NCBI GenBank assembly: GCA_965660635.1
Contig: CBFIAS010000001.1
Coordinates: 1-64,000 of the forward strand
Reading direction: 5' to 3'
DNA: 64,000 bases
From: UBA7374 sp965660635
GTDB lineage: Bacteria; Verrucomicrobiota; Verrucomicrobiia; Opitutales; Coraliomargaritaceae
The stretch's first letter is position 1; every line of letters starts with the position of its first letter. The position numbers were made by a program, and so were the translations under genes. Shown here in pieces: positions 30,226-38,893 of the stretch. Below the pieces are notes generated by a model. The model did not search any database. It had not been told where the DNA came from and saw nothing but the letters and a program-made list of their open reading frames with translations.

Positions 30226-30585
30226 ATGCCAGCTACCATCTACCACATCCTCCATATCGTCGGTATCCTCCTCGTCTTCATGGGCTATGGTGCCCTCCTT
30301 GCCCGCGCCCTCTCCGGCAGCGACCATCCCGGCGTCAAGAAACTCGGCTCCATCACCAGCGGCATCGGCCTGCTACTCGTCCTTATCGCAGGCTTCGCCC
30401 TGATCAGCAAGATGGACTACAGCTTCGCCTCCGGCTGGATCATCGCCAAGCTTGTCATCTGGGTCGCCCTCGGCGGACTCATCGCAGCGATCAACCGAAA
30501 GCCCTGTTGCGCAGGAAAGCTCTGGTGGATCCTCGCTGCACTCGGCGCGCTCGCTACCTTCCTCGTCTACGTAAAGCCCTTTTAG
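30226..30585 (+). CDS. Small four-helix membrane protein
   Basis: A 119-residue integral membrane protein with four hydrophobic segments (YHILHIVGILLVFMGYGALLA; GSITSGIGLLLVLIAGFALI; GWIIAKLVIWVALGGLIAAI; WWILAALGALATFLVYV). The pattern is reminiscent of SirB/invasion-B-like small membrane proteins. The N-R-K-P-C-C dipeptide in the third loop is notable. Function is unknown. The start at MPATIYH is preferred over a TTG twelve codons earlier. Confidence 0.7.
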   Translation: MPATIYHILHIVGILLVFMGYGALLARALSGSDHPGVKKLGSITSGIGLLLVLIAGFALISKMDYSFASGWIIAKLVIWVALGGLIAAINRKPCCAGKLWWILAALGALATFLVYVKPF

Positions 30586-30670
30586 CCGCCCACCATACCA
30601 ACCCCAAGATTTCCCAAACTTCTGCTTGCTCAACGAGCATTTTCCCGCTTTTTTTGATCGCTTCCCAAAT

Positions 30671-30747
<77 letters not shown>

Positions 30748-30757
30748 CCTCTTATTC

Positions 30758-30783
30758 GCCCCTTCACCGGAAGGGGCTTTTTT
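30758..30783 (+). terminator. Terminator of tRNA-Arg
   Basis: GCCCCTTC-ACCG-GAAGGGGC is a perfect eight-pair stem with a tetraloop, followed by six T. Confidence 0.92.
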
Positions 30784-30895
30784 ATGCGGTTTTCCCATTA
30801 CCCCTGCCGTTCTTTATTCAGAGGACAGAAGACGGAGACCAGATAACAGAAGACATCCAGACGCACACATCCGCGTGATGAACTTACCATTCTTT

Positions 30896-30921
30896 CGTTC
30901 GATGTTCGATATTCGACGTTC
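30896..30921. repeat. GTTCGA-type short phrase repeat
   Basis: CGTTCGATGTTCGATATTCG then ACGTTC, the same phrase family as 126-160. The flanking stretch (30820-30880) holds another low-complexity phrase, GAGGACAGAAGACGGAGACC. No gene is seen between the tRNA-Arg terminator and kdsA. Confidence 0.55.
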
Positions 30922-31007
30922 ATTCCGTTCATCCGTGGCTTCTCCTAAGAGGGGCGGGCTAGTTGTTTCGTTCTTGGCGTGGGGCGTGGCGGGGGTATCG
31001 TGCCTGG

Positions 31008-31799
31008 ATGCTTTTTCAATCGAATCAATTGTTGCTGATCGCGGGGCCTTGCTCGCTGGAGAGCGCAGACACCTGCCGCCGCGTGGCGGAGGTGCTGAAG
31101 GGTCTGGAGGCAGCGCACCCGGAGTTGAATGTCTTTTTCAAGGGTTCTTTCGACAAGGCCAACCGGACGTCGATCGGGAGTAACCGGGGCACGGGGCTGG
31201 AGGCCGGGCTGGATCTTTTCCGTATGATCCGTGAGGAATACGGTTTCCGGACGCTAACGGATGTGCACTTGCCGGAGCAGTGCGCCGCTGTGGCGGAGGT
31301 GGTGGACGTACTGCAAATTCCGGCCTTCCTCTGCCGCCAGACGGATCTACTGGTGGCGGCTGCGGCAACGGGCCGGGTGGTCAACGTGAAGAAGGGCCAG
31401 TTCCTCTCTCCGCAGGAGATGCAATTCGTCACGGCCAAACTGGAGGAAGCGGACGCGGCGGAGATATGGCAGACAGACCGCGGGACGACTTTCGGTTATC
31501 AGAACCTGGTGGTGGACATGCGCAGTTTCGGGATCATGGCGGGCAACGGGCATCCCACGGTTATCGATGCAACGCACAGCGTGCAACTCCCCGGCGCGGC
31601 TGGCGGAGTGAGCGGAGGACAGCGGGAATTTGTGCCTGCCCTCGCCCGGGCGGCGCTGGCAGCGGGTGCGGACGGGGTCTTCCTGGAGTCGCATCCGGAG
31701 CCGGAGAAGGCGATCTCGGACGCAGCCAGCCAGATTCCCCTGGAGGAACTGCCGGCGCTGGTGGAATCTTTGCTCAAGGTCTGGCGGGCAGTCCGCTAA
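31008..31799 (+). CDS. kdsA: 3-deoxy-8-phosphooctulonate (KDO-8-P) synthase
   Basis: A 263-residue enzyme that condenses PEP with arabinose-5-phosphate on the way to KDO for lipopolysaccharide. Blocks: L-L-I-A-G-P-C-S-L-E-S (residues 9-19), FFKGSFDKANRTS, LTDVHLPEQ, DVLQIPAFLCRQTDLL, VKKGQFLSPQEM, and ESHPEPEKA near the end. Cys15 in the GPC motif is characteristic of metal-dependent KdsA; the metal-independent E. coli type has Asn there. The start is the ATG immediately before the family start; the frame extends upstream to a TTG. Confidence 0.93.
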   Translation: MLFQSNQLLLIAGPCSLESADTCRRVAEVLKGLEAAHPELNVFFKGSFDKANRTSIGSNRGTGLEAGLDLFRMIREEYGFRTLTDVHLPEQCAAVAEVVDVLQIPAFLCRQTDLLVAAAATGRVVNVKKGQFLSPQEMQFVTAKLEEADAAEIWQTDRGTTFGYQNLVVDMRSFGIMAGNGHPTVIDATHSVQLPGAAGGVSGGQREFVPALARAALAAGADGVFLESHPEPEKAISDAASQIPLEELPALVESLLKVWRAVR

Positions 31800-31808
31800 A
31801 ACTGAAAC

Positions 31809-32432
31809 ATGATGCGAATCACCGGAGGCAAAGCGCGGGGCATACCGCTGAAAGCACCGGGCGGTCAGGCCACGCGACCTGCGACGGATCAGATGCGGGA
31901 GGCGGTCTTTTCCTCGCTGGGCACCGCAGTGGAGGGTGCGCGGGTGGCAGATCTCTTTGCCGGTACGGGGGCCTACGGGCTGGAGGCGATGAGCCGCGGC
32001 GCAGCAGGTGGGCTCTTTGTGGAAAACAGCGGGGATGCCCTCGCCTGCCTGCGCGGTAATCTCGAGGCGGTAGCCAAGAGTTGCGGGCTGGCATCGACCG
32101 GGGAGTGGCCGGTTCTGGCCTGCAAGGTCTACGCGCTGGATGCTACGCAGGGGCCGTTTGATCTGGTTTTTGTGGATCCGCCCTACGCGTTGATTGAATC
32201 AAAGATTCAGGATATTTTCCGCGAGAATATTTCGCCGCTGGTGGCGGCGGAGGGACGGGTTTGCCTGGAGATGCCGGGCGCCCTAACAATAGAGTTCCCG
32301 GGATGGGAATGCGTCCGGCGTCTGGGGAAGAGCGGAAAGGACAAGCCGAGTGCGGGGATCTACCGGCGTGCCGGGGATGATTGGAATAAGGAAATCAGGA
32401 AGGCAGGAAAGGTCTCAGGCAGAGACGCTTAG
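31809..32432 (+). CDS. rsmD: 16S rRNA (guanine966-N2)-methyltransferase RsmD
   Basis: A 207-residue SAM-dependent methyltransferase. It starts MMRITGGKARGIPLKAP, shows the R-P-A-T-D-Q-M-R-E-A-V-F-S-S-L segment, SAM motif DLFAGTGAYGLEA (48-60) and catalytic D-P-P-Y (123-126). All are typical of RsmD. The C-terminus (from about residue 185) is longer and basic compared with the family. It follows kdsA by 9 bases. Confidence 0.92.
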   Translation: MMRITGGKARGIPLKAPGGQATRPATDQMREAVFSSLGTAVEGARVADLFAGTGAYGLEAMSRGAAGGLFVENSGDALACLRGNLEAVAKSCGLASTGEWPVLACKVYALDATQGPFDLVFVDPPYALIESKIQDIFRENISPLVAAEGRVCLEMPGALTIEFPGWECVRRLGKSGKDKPSAGIYRRAGDDWNKEIRKAGKVSGRDA

Positions 32433-32442
32433 GGAGGATGTG

Positions 32443-32681
32443 AACCTTGCAAGAATGGGTTTTAGCACCGGATCAACGCGGATGGAAGCGGATGCTGGGA
32501 ACGGGGAACGTCGAACGTCGAACTGGAAACCGGGAAACTGGAAACTGAAAACTGAGACACTGGAAACCTTGCAGGAATGGGTTTTAGCCACGGATCAACA
32601 CGGATGAACCCGGATGCTGGGAACGGAGAACGGGGAACTGAAAACTAGGAAACTGGAAACTGAAAACTGGAAACTGAAACC
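32443..32681. repeat. Two tandem ~120-bp intergenic repeat units
   Basis: Units 32443-32563 and 32564-32681 share, in the same order, CCTTGCA-GAATGGGTTTTAG, a CACGGATCAACACGGATG-like phrase, GGATGCTGGGAACGG, and runs of GGAAACTGGAAACTGAAAACTG. A third partial unit starts near 32678. It is non-coding and lies between convergent rsmD and rsmE. The phrases recall those at 1-160. Confidence 0.8.
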
Positions 32682-32696
32682 CTTGCAAGGTATTGG

Positions 32697-33443
32697 CTAT
32701 AGTCCTGTGGCGGTGGGGTTAGAGGTGAGTTGGCTTTTTGCGGCGGCTATGGAGACAGCAGCAACGACGGCGGTTTCGACGCGGAGGACGCGGGGGCCGA
32801 GGTGGGCGAGTTGCCAACCGTTTCGGCGAAGGGTATCGCGTTCGTTGGGTGACCAGCCGCGTTCGGGGCCGAGGGCCAGGGCGATGGATGTGACCTTTTC
32901 AGGGAGTGCGTCTTGGAGTGGCTGAGCGGCTTCGTAGTTGTCGAGGGCAATGCGTCGGGGGAATTGGTAGAAGTCGTTGAGGGCGGTCTGGAGGTCGGGA
33001 CATACGGCGACTCCGGGCAGGTGTGTGGCGAAGGATTGCTCGGCGCCGAGGCGGAGGCGGTCGCGCCACTCGTCGGTGGTCCAGAGGCGGCTGCGGGCGT
33101 AGGCGGGCTCTCCTTTTTCGGCTTCGAAGAAATGAATCTGCCGGACGCCGAGGCAGGCGGCTTCGAAGAGGACTTTGCGGGCGGTGTGGGGGCGCGGCAG
33201 GCCGACCAGGAGGTGGATGGGGATCGGTTCGGGCGAAGCTTCGGTGCCGGTGACTTCCAACGCGACGCTGCCATCGGCGGGCAAGTCCACTACCCTCGCC
33301 CGGGCCCGCGGCCCGTTGGCAAAGCCGAGGAATACGAGCGTGCCGATTTCTGCCCGGAGGGTCTGACGGATATGTTTTGCGCGGGGATCGTCGCCCGCGA
33401 GCTGATGGTAATCAAAGGGTTTATCAAAAAGAATCAGGTTCAT
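32697..33443 (-). CDS. rsmE: 16S rRNA (uracil1498-N3)-methyltransferase RsmE
   Basis: A 248-residue SPOUT-class methyltransferase. It has the N-terminal H-I-R-Q-T-L-R PUA-like segment and the trefoil-knot SAM site ALALGPERGWSPNE ... LGPRVLRVETA, both diagnostic. Other features: the VGLPRPHTARKVLFEAACLG helix and R-L-R-L-G-A-E-Q-S. It starts immediately at the dprA stop, with no gap. Confidence 0.9.
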   Translation of the reverse strand: MNLILFDKPFDYHQLAGDDPRAKHIRQTLRAEIGTLVFLGFANGPRARARVVDLPADGSVALEVTGTEASPEPIPIHLLVGLPRPHTARKVLFEAACLGVRQIHFFEAEKGEPAYARSRLWTTDEWRDRLRLGAEQSFATHLPGVAVCPDLQTALNDFYQFPRRIALDNYEAAQPLQDALPEKVTSIALALGPERGWSPNERDTLRRNGWQLAHLGPRVLRVETAVVAAVSIAAAKSQLTSNPTATGL

Positions 33444-34553
33444 CTATTGCATGGCTTCAAAGCTTCCATCGGGGCGCTTGGCAACCAAACGCTTCAATTC
33501 GAGGGCCATGAGACCGGAGGAAACATCGGCGACGGGCAGCGAGGTGCTTTGGCAAAGCGCGTCGACGGTGAGAATGGCACCGCCGCGGAAGGCGTCCAGC
33601 AGGGCCTGCTCCAGCTTGCTTCCTTCAGCGGTGGTGGCCGGGTCCTCTGCTGCGATCTGGGCGTTTGCCTTTTCGTAGCCCAGTTCGGCAAGGACATCGT
33701 CGAGACAGGTGACTAGGAGAGCGCCGTCACGGATGAGCTGGTGGCATCCGGCGGAGCTGGACTGGTCGATCCGCCCGGGCACGGCCATGAGTGTTCGGCC
33801 TTGCTCGCCGGCGAAGCGTGCGGTGATCATGCTGCCGCCGGAGGCGCCGCTCTCCACCACAATGACGGCCTGGCAGAGCCCCGCGACGACGCGGTTGCGC
33901 ATGGGAAAGGACTGGCGGTCGGCCCGGCGGCCGAAAGGGAATTCCGAGACAACGGCGCCGGCGCGGGAAATTTCACGGTAGAGTTCGAGGTTTTCCGGCG
34001 GGTAGATGATGTCGAGGCCGCAACCGAGCACGGCAAGAGTCGGTCCGCCCGCCTCAAGGGCGCCCTCGTGGGCAGCGGTGTCGATTCCCCGGGCGAGCCC
34101 GCTGACGATGCAGAATCCGAGACGGGTTAGCCCGGCAGCGAGTTGCCTTGCGGTGCGCAGGCCGTATAGCGTGGGTGTGCGGGTGCCGACGATGGCCAGG
34201 CAAGGGCGCTCCACGGTGTATCCACCATTCCAATACAGCCCGATGGGAGGATCATACATCTCGAGGAGGGGCGGCGGATAGTGCGGATCCCCCCGGCAGA
34301 GGAAACGGACGCCACGTTCCTCGAGGAGGCGCTTTTCGCGGTCGAGGTCGAAGTGTTCCGGCCAGTCCTGGAGGACGGAGGCCGCTTTCGGGCCGATACC
34401 CTCGACACGGAGCAATGCGGCCCGGTCGGCGGAAAGCACGGCAGAGGCACTGCCGGAAAACGCATCGAGCAGACGACGCAGAAGAACCGGCCCGACATGA
34501 GGCAGACCGTTGAGGACGAGGAGCGCGTCTTGCTCGCTTGCTTTAGCACCCAT
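33444..34553 (-). CDS. dprA: DNA-processing protein DprA
   Basis: A 369-residue protein that binds incoming single-stranded DNA and loads RecA during natural transformation. It has an N-terminal helix-hairpin-helix (LRVEGIGPKAASVLQ), the Rossmann core VGTRTPTLYGLRTARQLAAG and IVSGLARGIDTAAHEGALE, then EFPFGRRADRQSFPMRNRVVAGL and G-S-M-I-T-A, and a C-terminal winged-helix domain (EQALLDAFRGGAILTVDAL). The start is the second in-frame ATG, at MGAKASEQ. Confidence 0.93.
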   Translation of the reverse strand: MGAKASEQDALLVLNGLPHVGPVLLRRLLDAFSGSASAVLSADRAALLRVEGIGPKAASVLQDWPEHFDLDREKRLLEERGVRFLCRGDPHYPPPLLEMYDPPIGLYWNGGYTVERPCLAIVGTRTPTLYGLRTARQLAAGLTRLGFCIVSGLARGIDTAAHEGALEAGGPTLAVLGCGLDIIYPPENLELYREISRAGAVVSEFPFGRRADRQSFPMRNRVVAGLCQAVIVVESGASGGSMITARFAGEQGRTLMAVPGRIDQSSSAGCHQLIRDGALLVTCLDDVLAELGYEKANAQIAAEDPATTAEGSKLEQALLDAFRGGAILTVDALCQSTSLPVADVSSGLMALELKRLVAKRPDGSFEAMQ

Positions 34554-34610
34554 GCCGCAAGTTTCCCAACGTGCTGCGGGCAAGGCAAACTAATACCCCT
34601 TCGATTTGAT

Positions 34611-36281
34611 TCAAAATGAGCGATCCCAGTCGGGGTCGCGGAGCACCTCGGGGAGAAATTCCAGCACTTCTGTGGTACGGACGGCGACCTGCCCGCGGGC
34701 GCGGGCGAGGCGCTCGGCGGCGAGGCCGTGGTAGGTGACGGCGCGGGCCACAGCGAGGGGGATGTCCTTGTTGTTCTGGGCGATCATGCCACCGATCATG
34801 CCGGCCAGGAGGTCTCCGCTGCCGCCCCGGGAGAGCACGGGGCCGCCGAAGGTGTTCATGAAGACGTGATGACCGTCGCAAATCCGGGTGATCGGCCCCT
34901 TCAGGGCGAGGGTCACGCGGGCGGAGCGGCAGAAGGCGAGCAGCTTGTGCGAGGCGGTCTCCGGCTTCTTCAGCTTGGCCACGCGGATGAACTCGCCCAT
35001 GTGCGGGGTAAGAACGACGGGGCCGGCAGTTGGCTTGCGGGTGCGGGCCATGTCGACTGCCCGGGGCCGCAGGGCATCGGCATCAATGATGACGGGCAGA
35101 TCGACGGAAGCGACGATCTGCTGGGTGAGTAATTCGGTGTTGCGATCCCAGCCCATGCCGGGGCCGACGAGGAGGGCATCGGCACGGCTGATCCGGTCGG
35201 TAAGCAAAGGGAGGGCTTTGGGGCTGAGGGTGCCGGAGGCGGTCTCCGGCCAGGGCACCCACATGGCCTCGGGCACCTGTGCGGCAAGGGTGGCAGCCAC
35301 GGAAACGGGGGCGAAGGCGGTGACCAGCCCGACACCGGAACGCAGGGCAGCCTGGACGGCCATGAGCAGGGCGCCGGGCATGAAAGAGGAGCCTCCAACG
35401 ATGTAGAGGTGGCCGAAGGTGCGCTTGTCCACATTGGGCGGGCGAAGGGTGCGCAGTGAATCGAGCAACTGGGGCAGCAGGATGGACTCTTCCGCTTCCT
35501 TGAAGGCATCCACCGGCTGGTCGAAAAACCCGAGGTCGAGGTAGCGCACACGGCCATGCAGGGCAGGCCCCTGGAAGAGCGGCGACTTGGCAATGCCGGT
35601 GGCGTAGGTCATGTCAGCCTGGAAGACAGGAGCGTCCGGCTCGCCACCGCAACCGCTGGGCAAGTCGATGGCGGCACGCAGGTCGATCTCTGGGAATCCG
35701 TTGACGGCATCGATCAGGCAGGCATGGGCAGGGCGCAAGGGTGGGCGGAAGGACATCCCGAGCAAGCCGTCGAGACAGATATGGTAGCCGCGGCCAGCGG
35801 AAGCTTCAAGCAGGCGGGTGCGGCATTGCTCCACATCCCAGACGGGCTCGAATTGCAGGATCCGCACACGGCCCATCAACTCCTGCAGGGCGCGGCGGGG
35901 CAGCGGCTTGAGCGCTTCGACCGGTTCGACAAAGAGGAGATCGACGCGGGCCCTGGGGTAATCCGCGAGCAAGTGGGCGCAGGCGATCATGGCATCTCCC
36001 GCGTTGTTTCCCTTACCCAGAAGGGCCAGCACCCGGAAGCGGCCCGGCAAGGGACGCAGCTCGCGGTAGTCCCGGACGACACCGCGCTTGACTGCAGCTC
36101 CGGCGGCCCGCATGGCCGACCACTCGGCATCCTCGTGGCCGAGGATCTCCGCCTCATGGGCGCGTGCTTCCTGGCAATCAAGGATGGGATGGGCGAAGGA
36201 AAACGGCTTCAACTGGGTGGGCGGCAGCTTCGCCTTGACTGGCTGATTCTCCAAAAAGGGAAAGTGCGTAACCGTCTCCAT
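34611..36281 (-). CDS. nnr: Bifunctional NAD(P)HX epimerase/dehydratase
   Basis: A 556-residue fusion that repairs hydrated NAD(P)H. The N-terminal YjeF_N epimerase domain carries LLGKGNNAGDAMIACAHLL (a GxGNNGGDG-like motif) and the Asp-containing C-L-D-G-L-L-G-M. The C-terminal ribokinase-like ADP/ATP-dependent dehydratase domain carries HLYIVGGSSFMPGALLMA, LLVGPGMG, VLTPHMGEF and the signature SRGGSGDLLAGMIGGM. The start is set at METVTHFPF, 21 codons inside the open frame. Confidence 0.9.
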   Translation of the reverse strand: METVTHFPFLENQPVKAKLPPTQLKPFSFAHPILDCQEARAHEAEILGHEDAEWSAMRAAGAAVKRGVVRDYRELRPLPGRFRVLALLGKGNNAGDAMIACAHLLADYPRARVDLLFVEPVEALKPLPRRALQELMGRVRILQFEPVWDVEQCRTRLLEASAGRGYHICLDGLLGMSFRPPLRPAHACLIDAVNGFPEIDLRAAIDLPSGCGGEPDAPVFQADMTYATGIAKSPLFQGPALHGRVRYLDLGFFDQPVDAFKEAEESILLPQLLDSLRTLRPPNVDKRTFGHLYIVGGSSFMPGALLMAVQAALRSGVGLVTAFAPVSVAATLAAQVPEAMWVPWPETASGTLSPKALPLLTDRISRADALLVGPGMGWDRNTELLTQQIVASVDLPVIIDADALRPRAVDMARTRKPTAGPVVLTPHMGEFIRVAKLKKPETASHKLLAFCRSARVTLALKGPITRICDGHHVFMNTFGGPVLSRGGSGDLLAGMIGGMIAQNNKDIPLAVARAVTYHGLAAERLARARGQVAVRTTEVLEFLPEVLRDPDWDRSF

Positions 36282-36340
36282 TTTCTTAGGATGTATTATT
36301 ATGGCGCAGAAGTGAACCCTAGAATTCGGCAGCTTGCGGA

Positions 36341-37105
36341 TCAACCTGTCTGCATCAGGCGCTTCATTTCGGCTACGGCTTGCGGGATGCCGACAAGGAG
36401 AGCGCGACTGATAACGGAATGCCCGATGTTCAACTCGTGCAGGTGCGGGATGGAGAGAATCTCAGTGATGTTGTGGTAATTGATGCCGTGCCCGGCATTG
36501 ACCACGAGCCCGTGCAGGTGGGCGAGTCCGGCTCCCTCTACGAGGCGAGCCAGCTCGGCGGCCCGGCCCGGACCGAAATAGGCGTTGGCGTAGGCACCGG
36601 TGTGCAACTCGATCCACGGGCTGCGCAATTCCGCGGCGAGTTCGATCTGGCGGGGATCCGGGTCGATGAAGAGGCTGGTGGTGATGCCGGCCCCCGTCAT
36701 GGCGGCCACGACTTCGGCGATGCGGCCGGTTTGCGCGGTCAGGTCAAGTCCGCCCTCGGTGGTCACCTCCTCGCGGCTTTCCGGCACGAGGCAGACGGAG
36801 TCGGGCTTGAGGGCGAGGGCGTATTCGACCATCTCCGGGGTGGCGGCCATCTCGAGGTTGAGCCGTGTGGCGATCTGTTCGCGGGCTCGGGCCACGTCGG
36901 AATCCTGCACGTGGCGTCGGTCCTCGCGCAGGTGCATGGTGATGCCGTCGGCTCCGGCTTCCTCGCAGAGGAGGGCGCAGGCCACGCAGTCCGGCTCGAC
37001 CTCGTTGCCATGATCGAGAGGGTGTTCGCGGTAGCGGGCCTGGCGGAGGGTGGCGCAATGGTCGACATTGACGCCCAGCAGCAAGTTGCCGTCGGAAACA
37101 TTCAT
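36341..37105 (-). CDS. pdxJ: Pyridoxine 5'-phosphate synthase PdxJ
   Basis: A 254-residue TIM-barrel enzyme that makes pyridoxine 5'-phosphate from DXP and aminoacetone phosphate. Signature blocks: L-G-V-N-V-D-H-C-A-T-L-R-Q-A-R near the N-terminus, GITMHLREDRRHVQD, NLEMAAT, VCLVPESREEVTTEGGLD, LFIDPD, ELHTGAYA and L-N-I-G-H-S-V-I-S-R-A at the end. Length is typical. It follows recJ by 15 bases. Confidence 0.95.
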   Translation of the reverse strand: MNVSDGNLLLGVNVDHCATLRQARYREHPLDHGNEVEPDCVACALLCEEAGADGITMHLREDRRHVQDSDVARAREQIATRLNLEMAATPEMVEYALALKPDSVCLVPESREEVTTEGGLDLTAQTGRIAEVVAAMTGAGITTSLFIDPDPRQIELAAELRSPWIELHTGAYANAYFGPGRAAELARLVEGAGLAHLHGLVVNAGHGINYHNITEILSIPHLHELNIGHSVISRALLVGIPQAVAEMKRLMQTG

Positions 37106-37120
37106 AGGGAGCAAGGTAGC

Positions 37121-38830
37121 TTAGGACTGGCTGTGCCGCCAGTCGAGAAGAGTAATTTGCGGGACACCGCTTCCCCGCCAATAGTTCCAACTGAAGCGCA
37201 GGGCGAGATCCGCGGGCTCTCCGGCGGGTGGTGGCTCCGGCATCTGCCAGGCCACGCCGGCGATACCGCGGTTCGAGCCGTTGGGCAGGCGGAAGCGGTA
37301 GTTCCCTTTGCCAAAGGGCACCGGTGCCTCCCCGAGAACCACCCCGCGCAAGCCGAAGACCGGCTCGTTGTTGTTGCGGCCAAAGGGATGGAGCTGGCCG
37401 AGTTCTTCCAGGAGGCCGTTGTTCAGTCGTGAAGCGTCGAGCCAGGCGGAAATCTCCAGGGAAGCCTCGGGCAGGCCGTCCGGATGGAGCTGCCCCAAGG
37501 CGGCGGTGAAGCGGGCGGAAAACTCGGGCACATTCGCGGCCTCCATGGAGATGCCGGCAGCCATGGGATGCCCGCCCCAGTGCCCGAGCAATTCGTCGCA
37601 CTGCCGGAAAACCTCGACCAAGTCGACTCCATCGACAGAGCGGCCAGAGCCCTTGGCCATGCTGCCCTCGGCGCCGAGGATGACGCATGGCTTGTTGAAG
37701 CGCCGGCTGACCCGGCTGGCGACGATCCCGACCACCCCGGGATGCCAGTCCGGATGGTGCAGGACGATGCCGGGGGCGTCGGCAAACTCGCGTGCCGCGC
37801 GCTCTTCCGCGGCGCCGGTGATGGCACGCTCAATGTTCTGGCGCTCGCTGTTGATCGAGTCGAGTTCGGCAGCAATGCGGCGGCAGGGGGATTCTTCCTC
37901 ACAGAGGAGCAATTCGACGGGCAGGCTGGCATCGGCAAGGCGTCCGCTGGCGTTGATCCGCGGCCCCAGCCGGTAGGAAAGATCGGCCCCGCTGATTGCC
38001 TGATCGGGGGCGATGCCGCCGACCTCGGCAAGGGCACGCAGGCCGCATCGCTTGCGGGCCTGCATGTGGCGCAGGCCGTACCAGGAATAAATGCGGTTCT
38101 CGCCGCTGAGTGGGACGAGATCAGCGACTGTGCCCAGGGCGACCAGATCGAGCAGTTCCTTCAACTGGAAGGCTTCAGCCCGGGCATCCCCTTGGTCGCG
38201 ACGCAGCTTGACCAGTCCGTGCACCAGCTTGAAGACGAGGCCGGCGGTGCAGAGATCGCGCGCCTGATCGGAGTCCTCCGGCGCGGCATGGGGATTGACC
38301 AGTATACTACTTCCGGGAATCCCCTCCTTGGCCTGATGGTGATCGACAATGACGACGTCGATGCCCAGACCGGTGAGTCGGGCGACCGGTTCCAGCGCAT
38401 TGGTCCCGCAGTCCAGCACAATAAACAAGTCCGGCTGGCCTTGTTCGAGCACCCGGTCGATGGCTTCCGGGCTGAGGCCGTAGCCCTCCTCCATCCGGCG
38501 GGGCACATAGAAGCGTGGATCCAGCCCGAAAGACCGCAGGGTCTGGACCATTTGCACGGTGCTGGTGATGCCGTCCACATCGTAGTCACCGAAGACGGCG
38601 ACGTCCTGCGTCTGGTCGATGGCCTCGCTGATGCGGGCGGCAGCGGCCTTCAGGTTGTTGAGCAGAAAGGGATCCTGCAGGCCCTCCAACCTGGGGCGGA
38701 GGTATTCTTGGGCGCTCAGGGGATCCAGCCCCCGAAGCACGAGCAAGTGCGCGAGCACCTCGGAAACGCCAAGCCCGCGGCAGATTTCCTGGGTGCGGGA
38801 TTCATCCGCTTGCAGCGTTTTCCAGATCAT
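37121..38830 (-). CDS. recJ: Single-stranded-DNA exonuclease RecJ
   Basis: A 569-residue DHH-superfamily 5'-3' exonuclease of recombination and mismatch repair. Metal-ligand motifs are VFGDYDVDGITS (79-90), LDCGTNA (139-145) and IVDHHQAK (161-168). The DHHA1 domain has the G-H-P-M-A-A-G motif (in HWGGHPMAAGISME), preceded by KGSGRSVDGVDL. An OB-fold C-terminus follows. Length is normal. Confidence 0.94.
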   Translation of the reverse strand: MIWKTLQADESRTQEICRGLGVSEVLAHLLVLRGLDPLSAQEYLRPRLEGLQDPFLLNNLKAAAARISEAIDQTQDVAVFGDYDVDGITSTVQMVQTLRSFGLDPRFYVPRRMEEGYGLSPEAIDRVLEQGQPDLFIVLDCGTNALEPVARLTGLGIDVVIVDHHQAKEGIPGSSILVNPHAAPEDSDQARDLCTAGLVFKLVHGLVKLRRDQGDARAEAFQLKELLDLVALGTVADLVPLSGENRIYSWYGLRHMQARKRCGLRALAEVGGIAPDQAISGADLSYRLGPRINASGRLADASLPVELLLCEEESPCRRIAAELDSINSERQNIERAITGAAEERAAREFADAPGIVLHHPDWHPGVVGIVASRVSRRFNKPCVILGAEGSMAKGSGRSVDGVDLVEVFRQCDELLGHWGGHPMAAGISMEAANVPEFSARFTAALGQLHPDGLPEASLEISAWLDASRLNNGLLEELGQLHPFGRNNNEPVFGLRGVVLGEAPVPFGKGNYRFRLPNGSNRGIAGVAWQMPEPPPAGEPADLALRFSWNYWRGSGVPQITLLDWRHSQS

Positions 38831-38893
38831 GAGGGACGATTCAACGGGCCAGGCCGAAGGCCGATCCCCCCGGTACTTGCGGAGGGAGCGCGA

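Noticed and set aside
32443..32681. Possible CRISPR array
   Set aside because: The repeated phrases are uneven and adjacent, with no regularly spaced unique spacers and no cas genes nearby.
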